From the NCBI RefSeq assembly GCF_017312725.1, contig NZ_BOPO01000101.1, forward strand, positions 53,323 through 117,322: a DNA stretch of 64,000 bases. Direction: 5' to 3'. This DNA comes from Actinocatenispora comari. GTDB taxonomy: Bacteria > Actinomycetota > Actinomycetes > Mycobacteriales > Micromonosporaceae. Positions within the stretch are counted from its first letter, which is position 1. Every line of letters begins with the position of its first letter. The notes under the pieces are model-generated. The model was not told the DNA's origin and made no database searches. It was given only the letters and a program-made list of their open reading frames with translations. Below, in pieces: positions 46,127-54,063 of the stretch. Made by a program: the position numbers and the translations under genes.

Positions 46127-47560
46127 ATGGCCTTCGAATACGCACCGGCACCCGAGTCCCGGTCCATTGTGGACATTCGCCCGGCGTACGGGCTGTTCGT
46201 GAACGGCGAGTTCGTCGCACCGGCCGACGGCGAGTCGATGAAGACGGTCGACCCGGCGACCGAGGAGGTGCTCGCCGAGGTGGGCGTCGCCGGCGCCGCC
46301 GACGTCGATCGCGCGGTGGCCGCCGCCCGCAAGGCGTATCAGCGGGTCTGGGGGCCGATGCCCGGCGCCGAGCGGGCCAAGTACCTCTACCGGATCGCCC
46401 GGATCATCCAGGAGCGGGCCCGCGAGCTGGCGGTGCTGGAGTCGATCGACAACGGCAAGCCGATCCGCGAGTCGCGGGACGTCGACATCCCGCTGGTCGC
46501 CGCGCACTTCTTCTACTACGCCGGCTGGGCCGACAAGCTCGGCCATGCCGGGTTCGGCGCGAACCCGCAGCCGCTCGGGGTGGCCGGCCAGGTCATCCCG
46601 TGGAACTTCCCGCTGCTGATGCTGGCGTGGAAGATCGCCCCGGCGCTCGCCGCCGGCAACACCGTCGTACTCAAGCCGGCCGAGACGACGCCGCTGACCG
46701 CGCTGCTGTTCGCCGAGATCTGCCAGCTGGCCGACCTGCCGGCCGGCGTCGTCAACATCCTGACCGGTGCCGGCGACACCGGCCGCGCGCTGGTCGAGCA
46801 CGGCGACGTGGACAAGGTCGCGTTCACCGGATCCACCGAGGTGGGACGGCAGATCGCCCGCTCGGTCGCCGGGACCCGCAAGCGGGTCACCCTGGAGCTG
46901 GGCGGCAAGGCGGCGAACATCGTGTTCGCCGACGCGGCGCTCGACCAGGCGGTCGAGGGCATCGTCAACGGCATCTTCTTCAACCAGGGCCACGTCTGCT
47001 GCGCCGGTTCCCGGCTGCTGGTCGAGGAGTCGGTGTCGGAGGAACTGCTGGCCCGGTTGAAGCGGCGGATGACCACGCTGCGGGTCGGCGACCCGCTGGA
47101 CAAGAACACCGACGTCGGCGCGATCAACTCGGCCGAGCAGCTGGCGAAGATCCGGACGCTGACCGAGATCGGCGAGCAGGAGGGCGGCCAGCGCTGGAGC
47201 GCGCCGTGCCCGCTGCCGGACCGCGGCTTCTGGTTCTCCCCCACCGTGTTCACCGAGGTCACCCAGGCACACCGGATCGCCCGGGAGGAGATCTTCGGGC
47301 CGGTGCTGTCGGTGCTGACGTTCCGCACCCCGGACGAGGCCGTGGTCAAGGCGAACAACACGCCCTACGGGCTGTCCGCCGGGATCTGGACCGAGAAGGG
47401 CTCCCGCATCCTGTGGCTCGCCGACAAGCTGCGGGCCGGGGTCGTCTGGGCCAACACGTTCAACAAGTTCGACCCGACCAGCCCGTTCGGCGGGTACCAG
47501 GAGTCCGGTTACGGCCGTGAGGGCGGCCGGCACGGCTTGGAGGCCTACCTTGCCCACTGA
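46127..47560 (+). CDS. Aldehyde dehydrogenase
   Basis: A 477-residue NAD(P)-dependent aldehyde dehydrogenase. NAD-binding IPWNFPLLML, TGSTEVGR, the general-base LELGGKAANIVF and the catalytic cysteine region FFNQGHVCCAGSR are all intact, as is the EEIFGPVLSV substrate loop. It probably oxidises acetaldehyde formed by DeoC, judging from the operon. It ends 11 bp inside the next gene. Confidence 0.92.
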   Translation: MAFEYAPAPESRSIVDIRPAYGLFVNGEFVAPADGESMKTVDPATEEVLAEVGVAGAADVDRAVAAARKAYQRVWGPMPGAERAKYLYRIARIIQERARELAVLESIDNGKPIRESRDVDIPLVAAHFFYYAGWADKLGHAGFGANPQPLGVAGQVIPWNFPLLMLAWKIAPALAAGNTVVLKPAETTPLTALLFAEICQLADLPAGVVNILTGAGDTGRALVEHGDVDKVAFTGSTEVGRQIARSVAGTRKRVTLELGGKAANIVFADAALDQAVEGIVNGIFFNQGHVCCAGSRLLVEESVSEELLARLKRRMTTLRVGDPLDKNTDVGAINSAEQLAKIRTLTEIGEQEGGQRWSAPCPLPDRGFWFSPTVFTEVTQAHRIAREEIFGPVLSVLTFRTPDEAVVKANNTPYGLSAGIWTEKGSRILWLADKLRAGVVWANTFNKFDPTSPFGGYQESGYGREGGRHGLEAYLAH

Positions 47561-48437
47561 GCAGAAGGCGGCGCCGGCGCGGCTGGCGGTGCGCAAGACG
47601 TACAAACTCTTCGTGGGCGGGAAGTTCCCGCGCAGCGAGTCGGGGAGGTCGTACCCGGTGCAGGGCGCGGACGGCGAGTTCGTGGCGAACGCGGCGCTCG
47701 CCTCCCGCAAGGACGTCCGGGACGCGGTCGTCGCCGCCCGCAAGGCGTTCGGCGGCTGGTCCGGCGCCACCGCGTACAACCGGGGGCAGATCCTCTACCG
47801 CATCGCGGAGATGCTGGAGGGCCGGCGCGACCAGTTCGCCGACGAGGTGCGTACCGCGCGGGGCGGCACCCGGTCCGCCGCCCGCGCCGACGTGGACGCG
47901 GCGATCGACCGCTGGGTCTGGTACGCGGGCTGGGCGGACAAAATCGCCCAGGTGCGCGGGAACGCCAACCCGGTCGCCGGGCCGTACTTCAACCTCTCCG
48001 CGCCGGAGCCGACCGGCGTCGTCGGGGTGGTCGCCCCGACCGAGCCGCTGCTCGGCCTGGTCTCGGTGCTCGCGCCGGTCATCGTCACCGGCAACACCGT
48101 GGTGCTGCTCGCCAGCGAGACCCAGCCGTTACCCGCGATCACCCTGGCCGAGGTGCTGGCCACCTCCGACCTGCCCGGTGGCGTGGTCAACCTGCTCACC
48201 GGCCGGGTCGCCGAGACCGCGCCGTGGCTCGCCGGGCACGCCGACGTGAACGCCCTCGACCTGACCGGCGTGGACGACGCCGACCTGGCCGTCGAGCTGG
48301 AACGCACCGCCGCCGACACGCTCAAGCGGGTGCTCCGGCCCCCGCTGACCGGCGCCGACTGGAAGGCCGAGCCGGATACCGACCGGCTCACCACGTTCCT
48401 GGAGACCAAGACGGTCTGGCACCCCAAGGGCGCCTGA
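47550..48437 (+). CDS. Truncated aldehyde-dehydrogenase-like protein (no catalytic domain)
   Basis: A 295-residue protein matching only the N-terminal NAD-binding half of aldehyde dehydrogenases (YKLFVGGKFPRSESGRSY, then APTEPLLGLVSVLAPVIVTGNTVV). It stops before the ELGG and cysteine motifs. The reading frame is clean, the start (TTG 47550, GGAGG upstream) is coupled to the intact paralogue, and a terminator follows. It therefore looks like a maintained short gene rather than a decaying one. I recall a similar DeoC-ALDH-short ALDH arrangement in other actinomycetes. It may be a regulatory or structural partner of the full-length enzyme. Confidence 0.82.
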   Translation: MPTEQKAAPARLAVRKTYKLFVGGKFPRSESGRSYPVQGADGEFVANAALASRKDVRDAVVAARKAFGGWSGATAYNRGQILYRIAEMLEGRRDQFADEVRTARGGTRSAARADVDAAIDRWVWYAGWADKIAQVRGNANPVAGPYFNLSAPEPTGVVGVVAPTEPLLGLVSVLAPVIVTGNTVVLLASETQPLPAITLAEVLATSDLPGGVVNLLTGRVAETAPWLAGHADVNALDLTGVDDADLAVELERTAADTLKRVLRPPLTGADWKAEPDTDRLTTFLETKTVWHPKGA

Positions 48438-48497
48438 GCGGTCCCGGTCGGACGGGCCCGGCGCCGCTTTCCGTTGGGACCTCTGAACGAGCCGTGC

Positions 48498-48528
48498 CAG
48501 CCCCTCGCGGCGCCGCCGTGAGGGGCTG
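48498..48528 (+). terminator. Terminator of the deoC operon
   Basis: CAGCCCCTC (48498-48506) pairs with GAGGGGCTG (48520-48528), and a further palindrome GCGGCGCCGC lies in the loop. It begins 61 nt after the last stop of the operon. Confidence 0.65.
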
Positions 48529-48602
48529 CCCGTCGTCCGGCAGAAAAACATTCACGTCGATCGCTGGCCGACGGGTACGCACACACAAGATCTCGTGCCA
48601 AG

Positions 48603-49466
48603 ATGGCGCAGGTGGCCCACCCCCCGGAGCCTGCACCATGCATGGCAGTCGACCTGTGCTACCCCGACCCGCCCGACATCGACCCGCGCGCGCTGACCGT
48701 CCGGATCAGATCCGCGTTGCCCGGCACGATGCTGGTGTGGGCCGGGCCGACGAACCTGCTGCTCCGACATGAGCGGGCCGACCCGGCCAACCCCTACCGG
48801 CCGGATCCGGCCGACATCCTGGGCCTGCCGCCCGAACACCACCCGTTCACCGATGCCGACCGGCACCGGCACGACCACCTGCTGCACACGGTCGCGTTCG
48901 GTACCGAACCGCCGGCCGAACGCGACCTGAGCCAGTGCTGGGCCTGGCCGGACGCGGACGCCACGCTGGTGCGCTGCCGGTACCAGATCACGATCAGCCA
49001 ACCGTTGGGCCGCGGCCGCGACAGCGCCGAGCGGGTACAGGCGCTGCGGGCCACGGTGGACACCGCGATAGCGCTGGCCCGGCCGCTCGCCACCTGGTGG
49101 CCGGCCAGCCAGCAGGCGCTGCCCCCCGGCGCGCTCGTCACGCACCCGCTGACCGGGGTGGTCAACATCCGGCTGTTCCGGTCGATGTCGGACCCGGAGG
49201 TCACCCTCACCGACACCCTCGGCCTGTACTCGCTGGGCCTGCCCGACGTGCAGTGCCAGTCCCGGCGGCTGGACCCGAACCGGCTGTCCGACCTGCTGTT
49301 CGAGCTGGCCGAGTACCTGTGCAAGCACGGCGACGTGCTGCGGCCGGGCAGTCCGGTGCCGGGGCTGACCACCGACCAGCAGTTCGTACCGAGCCGGCAA
49401 CCGGCGATGGTGCCGCCGCACCGGATGGTGATCGACCTCGACCCGGGCCCCGGCTACCGCCCCTGA
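48603..49466 (+). CDS. DUF4261-like hypothetical protein
   Basis: A 287-residue soluble protein of unknown function. The C-terminal third (TDTLGLYSLGLPDVQCQSRR, then LDPNRLSDLLFELAEYL) resembles DUF4261 proteins, which have the same 'GL-GLPD-Q' and 'LDP-----L---A-Y' plan. The N-terminal half (VRIRSALPGTMLVWAGPTN) is consistent with that family. ATG 48603 is the likely start. It stands alone between the deoC operon and the acetyltransferase. No functional inference is justified. Confidence 0.7.
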   Translation: MAQVAHPPEPAPCMAVDLCYPDPPDIDPRALTVRIRSALPGTMLVWAGPTNLLLRHERADPANPYRPDPADILGLPPEHHPFTDADRHRHDHLLHTVAFGTEPPAERDLSQCWAWPDADATLVRCRYQITISQPLGRGRDSAERVQALRATVDTAIALARPLATWWPASQQALPPGALVTHPLTGVVNIRLFRSMSDPEVTLTDTLGLYSLGLPDVQCQSRRLDPNRLSDLLFELAEYLCKHGDVLRPGSPVPGLTTDQQFVPSRQPAMVPPHRMVIDLDPGPGYRP

Positions 49467-49655
49467 CCGGGCCGGCGCCGGTTCCGGCGGGCGGCGGGAA
49501 GCCCGGGCAGGCGCCGGGCGCCGACCTCGGCCGCGGGCCCGGAGAGTGCCGGCTACCGATCGGTACCGAACGTCGCGACGGTCGGGCGCGGCCGGCCGCC
49601 GATCTGGTACCCGCAGGCGACCGGCGACGTGCGCCGCAGACTAAGCTCGGCAGCC

Positions 49656-50429
49656 GTGAGCGCCACCGAGTTCGCCCGTGCCGTCGCGTTCGGGCACGCC
49701 TTCGCCCGCCGCCAGGCGGTACGAACGGTCGACGTGCCGGGTGGCTTCGCCGTGTTCGACGACGAGTTCGGCCAGGTGCACGACCTGAACCGGATCATCG
49801 GTACCGGTCCGGTCACCGCCGGTGAGCTGGCCGCGGCGGCCGACGCCGTGTTCGGCGCCGCCGGGCTCGCGTACCGGCAGCTCACCGTGGACGGCCCGAC
49901 CGGCACCGAGCTGGTCGCCGGGCTGACGGCCGCCGGCTACCGGGCGGACCGCGAGCTGCTCATGGCGTACCGGGGCGGGCTACTGCCCGACGGCGTGCCG
50001 GTGTCGGTGGTCGAGCCGGCCGCGCTGCTCGACCCGGCCGAACGGGCCTGGCGAGCGGAGGCGCCGGGGCTGGCGGACGGGACGTACCGGCAGCTCGCCC
50101 GGCAGCGGCTGCGCCGGCCGGCGGAGCTGACCCGCCGGCTCGCGGTGCTCGGTGACGACGGCGCACCGCGCGCCTGGTGCGAGCTGTACCTGTCCCCCGA
50201 CGACCGGGTCGCGCAGGTCGAGGACCTGCTGACGCTGCCGGCGTACCGGGGGCACTGCTACGGTTCCGCGCTGGTGGCGGCGGGGGTGACGCAGGCGCGT
50301 ACCGCCGGGTGCGACCTGACGTTCCTGCGGGTCGAGGCCGACGACGGGCCGGTCCCGCTGTACCGGCGGCTAGGGTTCGAGCCGCTGGGCGAGGCACAGC
50401 AGTTTCACCGGGCCGCGGGCGGGAGCTGA
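49656..50429 (+). CDS. GNAT-family N-acetyltransferase
   Basis: A 257-residue protein whose C-terminal part carries the acetyl-CoA site: VEDLLTLPAYRGHCYGSALVAAG (strand 4 and the pyrophosphate loop, a variant of Q/RxxGxG/A) and VPLYRRLGFEPLG. The N-terminal half is a degenerate second GNAT-like domain, as in several actinobacterial tandem members. GTG 49656 is about 8 nt after TAAGCT, a leaderless -10-like box. Substrate unknown. Confidence 0.83.
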   Translation: MSATEFARAVAFGHAFARRQAVRTVDVPGGFAVFDDEFGQVHDLNRIIGTGPVTAGELAAAADAVFGAAGLAYRQLTVDGPTGTELVAGLTAAGYRADRELLMAYRGGLLPDGVPVSVVEPAALLDPAERAWRAEAPGLADGTYRQLARQRLRRPAELTRRLAVLGDDGAPRAWCELYLSPDDRVAQVEDLLTLPAYRGHCYGSALVAAGVTQARTAGCDLTFLRVEADDGPVPLYRRLGFEPLGEAQQFHRAAGGS

Positions 50430-50509
50430 ACGCGCAGCTGCGGCGCCGGGACACAATGACCTAGATGCTGGAGTCCGGGACCGGTTCCCGGCATGAAACG
50501 GAGGACGCC

Positions 50510-51700
50510 GTGGCTCGCCACCGCGCCGAACACGAGTCGGACCAGCCGACGAGCACGTCGGACGAGGCCGAGTCGGACGAGTCGACCGTCGAGTCGGACG
50601 CCGACGACACCCCGGACACCGACGACACCCCGGACACCGAGGACGACCACCAGGTCGACGAGCCGGAGCGGACCGCGGCGGTCGCGGAGTTCTGGTCCGA
50701 GCTCGCCGTCGACCCGATCGAGATCGCGCTGCCGTCCGGCGTCGGCTACACGCTGCGCGCGTACCGCAGCCCGGACGAGGTCACGGCGGTACCGGGCGCC
50801 GAGCCGGAGCCACCCGAGGGCCAGGCGCCGGAGGGGGACGAGGAGCCGGCCGACGGCGCGGCCACGGTCGCCGCCGAGGAGGGGTCCGGTACCGGCAAGA
50901 GTGTCACGGCGAAAGCCACGTCGGCGTCCGAGGACGAGGACGACGAGCCCGCGGGCAAGCGCGGCCGGCGCAAGCGCCGCAAGGCCGGGAAGTCCGCCGC
51001 CGCGGCGACGGACGACGCCGAGGACGAGTCGACCGAAGACGAGGACGAGGCGTCCGCCGGCCAGTCGTCCACGGGCAAGGCAGCCGAGGACAAGGCGGCC
51101 GAGGACGAGGCGGCCGAGACCGAGGACGACACCGACGAGGACGCGGAGTCCGACGACGAAGCCGAGTCCGACGAGGACGAGGACGACGAAGAGGACGAGG
51201 AGCCGGCCGGGCCGGACGAGGTACCGGTGTTCCTCAGCCAGCGCGGCAAGCTGCTGCTGTTCCACACGCCGGCGGCGCTGGTCGAGTTCGTCCGCTCGGA
51301 CGAGCCGCACTCGCTGCGCGGCATCGAGCAGGCCGAGGCGCTCGCGGAGCGGCTCGACGTCTCGCACATCGCGCCGGACGACGACGACCACTACGAGCTC
51401 GACCTGCTGGTGAAGAACCTGCGTGGCGGGCACGACACCTGGGAGCCGGCGCTCGTCGTCTCGGCCGGCGAACTCGCTCGTGACCTTGCGTACGCGCTCG
51501 ATCTGCAGTCCGTGCAGACCTCGCTGTCGCCGGGATCGCCGCTCGACGATCTGGACGACGCGATGCGGGGGCGGATGAACGGCGGCCTCGGCGCGTTCCG
51601 CGCTCGCCGGCGGATGAGGAAAATCGGGGCACAACAGGCAGCGCTCGCGTGGCGGACGATCATCGGAAAGATCAGTGCCGCTGTGGACTGGCGCGATTGA
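50510..51700 (+). CDS. Highly acidic protein of unknown function
   Basis: A 396-residue protein. Residues about 5-250 are very rich in Asp, Glu, Ser and Ala (DDTPDTDDTPDTEDD and similar), broken only by one basic patch (KRGRRKRRKAGK) and a short folded-looking strand (PIEIALPSGVGYTLRAYR). The C-terminal 150 residues look folded (VPVFLSQRGKLLLFHTPAALVEFV...). I do not recognise a domain. GTG 50510 with GGAGG seven bases upstream is clearly better than the ATG at 50465. It lies 90 bp before the transposase-derived gene, in the same direction, so the two may be co-transcribed with the Roadblock gene. Confidence 0.8.
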   Translation: MARHRAEHESDQPTSTSDEAESDESTVESDADDTPDTDDTPDTEDDHQVDEPERTAAVAEFWSELAVDPIEIALPSGVGYTLRAYRSPDEVTAVPGAEPEPPEGQAPEGDEEPADGAATVAAEEGSGTGKSVTAKATSASEDEDDEPAGKRGRRKRRKAGKSAAAATDDAEDESTEDEDEASAGQSSTGKAAEDKAAEDEAAETEDDTDEDAESDDEAESDEDEDDEEDEEPAGPDEVPVFLSQRGKLLLFHTPAALVEFVRSDEPHSLRGIEQAEALAERLDVSHIAPDDDDHYELDLLVKNLRGGHDTWEPALVVSAGELARDLAYALDLQSVQTSLSPGSPLDDLDDAMRGRMNGGLGAFRARRRMRKIGAQQAALAWRTIIGKISAAVDWRD

Positions 51701-51790
51701 CCCCTGACCAGGGAGCATCGGAGACGGTAATCGGGTGCCCGGCTCGTCGGCCGGCGAGTCAGGCATCCGTCCGGCGTCGGAGGTGTTGAC

Positions 51791-53638
51791 GTGCGTGTGT
51801 ACTGCGGCCTGGCATCGGCTGGGGATCGACTCACCGCCGCGGTGGTCGACGACGGTGGCCGGGTGGCCGCCCTGCAGCAGGTCCCGGACACCGCGGCGGG
51901 CTACGCGGAGGCGCTGACGCTGCTCGCCGAGCGGGCCGACACCGCCGACCCGCGTTGCGTCCCGATCGCCTGCGACGCCCCCGATCGGGTCGTACCGCGA
52001 CTCATGGTGGCCGCCGGTCGCACCGCCTGTTACGTCGATTCGTCCACTGTGGAGAGTCTGGCCGCGGCCGAGCCGCCGGACGCCGCCGACGACGCGCGCC
52101 GCGCCGTCGCCATGGCCCGCGGGCTGTACGCGGGCGCCCTGCACGCCGCCAGCCAGTCACCCGCGCCGGAGTTCGCCCCGCTGCGGCCGGCGCTGTCCGC
52201 GCACGGCGCGCTGACGGCGGCCCGCAGTTCGGCCGTCGCGGCGCTGCGCCAGGTGCTGCGCGAGCTGTACCCGGCCGCACTGCGCGCGTTCCCCGACCCC
52301 GGTTCGGACACCCCGCTGGCGCTGCTGGACGCGCTCCCCGACCCGGCCCAGGTGGGCCGGGACCGGGACGAGAGCGTCGTCGCCCGGCTCGCCACCGCCG
52401 GCTACGCGGACGCCGCCGAGGCGCTCGACGCGCTGCGGCAGGCGGTGACCGACACCCCGGTACCGCAGCCGCCGGTCGCGGCCGTCGGCGCCACCGTGCG
52501 CCAGGCCGTCGCCGCCGTGCTGGCCTGCGACACCGCGGCCGGCGCGCTGATCCGGGAGGTGGCCGAGCGGCTGCCCGCCGAGGGCGCCGAGCCGGACGCC
52601 GCCACCCCGCCGGCGCGCCCGCAACCGGACACCGAGCTCACCGCGGAGTGGGCCACCGCGACGACCATGCCGATCGACCCGTTCCGGCCCGGTGTGCCGG
52701 AGCCGTCCTGGACGCCGCCGCCGGCCCGTCCGGTCAGCGCCGCACCGCTGACGTCCCGCGGCCGCGGGCCGAAGCTTCCGTCCCGGCCGATCCGGCCGGT
52801 GATGGCGCCGGCCGGCGAGGACACCACCCTGCAACTGCGCGGCAAGCGGCGCGCCGCCGAGCGGGAGGAGCTGGTGCCGGCCGAGCCGGTGGCCGAGCCG
52901 ACCCCGGCCGCGACGGCGAACGAGCAGACCGCCGAGCGGCCCACGCTGCCCGGCGAGCCCGAGCCGCCGCGGCTCGACTTCTCCACCGACTTCCAGCCGA
53001 CGGTGCTGCTCGACGAGGGCGAACCGACCCCGCCGACGCTGCACCCGGTGCAGCAGAGCGGTCCCGCGGCCGACCCGCTCGCGCCGACCGACGACCCGCT
53101 GACTGCGGACGATCCGTTGGCGCCGGCCGGTGGCGCGTCGGTGACCGCCCTGTCGGACCGCAGCCACGGTCGCTCCCGGCGCACCGAGACCGCCTCGCGC
53201 AGCCGGCGCCGGTCCCGCGGTGCCGAACCGAGCACCCGGAACGCGTCCGCCGGGCCGCCGCCGGTCGAGGAGAGCGACGGTGACTCCGAGCTGCTGATCT
53301 TCGCGGCCGCCCGGTCGGCCTGGTTCGCCGGCGAGCAGGCCGAGATGACCTGGGAGAACCTGTCCGACGAGGGTTGGCGGGCCGCGGAGGCGGCGAGCCG
53401 TCCGGCGGTCGGCCAGAACACCGAGAGTGGCCTGCCGCGCCGGGTCCCGCAGGCGAACCTGGTGCCCGGGTCGCCGCTGGACGAGGCGACACCGGCACCG
53501 ATCGCCCGGGACGCCTCGCAGCTCGCGGCGCAGACCGCCGGGTACTTCCGTGGCTGGCAGCGGGGTCGGCGCAGCGCCGGCCACGAGCAGCCGGAGCAGG
53601 CCGTGTCGTCCGGGTCGTTCTCCTCGGCGCGCTCGTGA
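51791..53638 (+). CDS. IS110-transposase-derived protein with conservon-kinase-like C-terminal tail
   Basis: A 615-residue chimera. Residues 1-260 resemble the DEDD/RuvC-like N-terminal domain and following coiled region of IS110 transposases, seen in VVDDGGRVAALQQVPDTAAGY, the RAVAMARGLYAGAL stretch and ELYPAALRAFPDP. The first catalytic Asp (GIDWA in transposases) reads GLASAG, and the Ser-bearing C-terminal transposase domain is missing. Residues about 270-480 are Pro/Arg-rich and low complexity. The last 120 (SAWFAG, DEGWRAAEAA, GLPRRVPQANLVPGS, GYFRGWQRGRR) match the tails of nitrate-sensor-type histidine kinases of conservon operons. GTG 51791 start; the stop overlaps the Roadblock gene (GTGA). 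Confidence 0.75.
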   Translation: MRVYCGLASAGDRLTAAVVDDGGRVAALQQVPDTAAGYAEALTLLAERADTADPRCVPIACDAPDRVVPRLMVAAGRTACYVDSSTVESLAAAEPPDAADDARRAVAMARGLYAGALHAASQSPAPEFAPLRPALSAHGALTAARSSAVAALRQVLRELYPAALRAFPDPGSDTPLALLDALPDPAQVGRDRDESVVARLATAGYADAAEALDALRQAVTDTPVPQPPVAAVGATVRQAVAAVLACDTAAGALIREVAERLPAEGAEPDAATPPARPQPDTELTAEWATATTMPIDPFRPGVPEPSWTPPPARPVSAAPLTSRGRGPKLPSRPIRPVMAPAGEDTTLQLRGKRRAAEREELVPAEPVAEPTPAATANEQTAERPTLPGEPEPPRLDFSTDFQPTVLLDEGEPTPPTLHPVQQSGPAADPLAPTDDPLTADDPLAPAGGASVTALSDRSHGRSRRTETASRSRRRSRGAEPSTRNASAGPPPVEESDGDSELLIFAAARSAWFAGEQAEMTWENLSDEGWRAAEAASRPAVGQNTESGLPRRVPQANLVPGSPLDEATPAPIARDASQLAAQTAGYFRGWQRGRRSAGHEQPEQAVSSGSFSSARS

Positions 53639-54018
53639 CGGAGCTGGATCTGTCCGCCAGCGCCCTGGGTCCCGTGCTCGTCGACCTGGTCGGCCGGGTC
53701 GCGGGTGCGAGCCATGCGGTCCTGGCGTCCGTCGAGGGGGTACCGATCGCCGTCTCGAACGGCCTGCCCAAGCAGCGCGCCGAGCAGCTGGCGAGCGTCG
53801 GCGCCGGCCTGCTGTCCATCGCCGACGGCGCGGGCCGGTGCATGGACGCCGGCGCGCCGCGGCAGGCGGTCGTGGAGATGGCGGCCGGCGTGCTGATGGC
53901 GACGCCGGTCAGCGCCGAGCTGAGCCTGACCGTGCTCGCCGTGTCCGACTGCGACCGGGAGCAGCTCGGCTTCGAGGTGGCCGAGTTCATCGACCACGTC
54001 GCCCCGTTGCTGACCTGA
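53635..54018 (+). CDS. Roadblock/LC7 domain protein (CvnB/MglB-like)
   Basis: A 127-residue single Roadblock/LC7 domain. AGASHAVLASVEGVPIAVSNG and the SIADGAGRCMDAGAPRQAVVEM segment are typical of CvnB-type actinobacterial proteins. In conservons (CvnA-D) such proteins sit between a sensor kinase and a Ras-like GTPase. Here the kinase position is taken by the transposase-derived protein and no DUF742 or GTPase gene follows. GTG 53635 overlaps the preceding stop, implying stoichiometric co-translation and probably complex formation. Confidence 0.9.
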   Translation: MTELDLSASALGPVLVDLVGRVAGASHAVLASVEGVPIAVSNGLPKQRAEQLASVGAGLLSIADGAGRCMDAGAPRQAVVEMAAGVLMATPVSAELSLTVLAVSDCDREQLGFEVAEFIDHVAPLLT

Positions 54019-54022
54019 CGGC

Positions 54023-54056
54023 CGTACCGGGAGGCCGGCGCTGGCCTCCCGGTACG
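54023..54056. terminator. Bidirectional terminator between Roadblock and binding-protein genes
   Basis: Perfect 14-bp stem CGTACCGGGAGGCC / GGCCTCCCGGTACG with a 6-nt loop. It is centred between the two convergent stops at 54018 and 54064. Confidence 0.8.
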
Positions 54057-54063
54057 AACCGGG

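Noticed and set aside
47550..48437. Pseudogene remnant of an aldehyde dehydrogenase
   Set aside because: Clean frame, own ribosome-binding site, coupling to the upstream gene and a downstream terminator all indicate a maintained gene.
50405..52144. Minus-strand frame of 579 codons opposite the acidic and transposase-derived genes
   Set aside because: Its Val/Leu/Gly/Arg-rich translation is the complement of the Asp/Glu-rich repeats. It has no ribosome-binding site or recognisable domain.
51791..53638. Active IS110 insertion sequence
   Set aside because: The catalytic Asp is missing, the C-terminal transposase domain is replaced by a signalling-type tail, and no element ends are visible.
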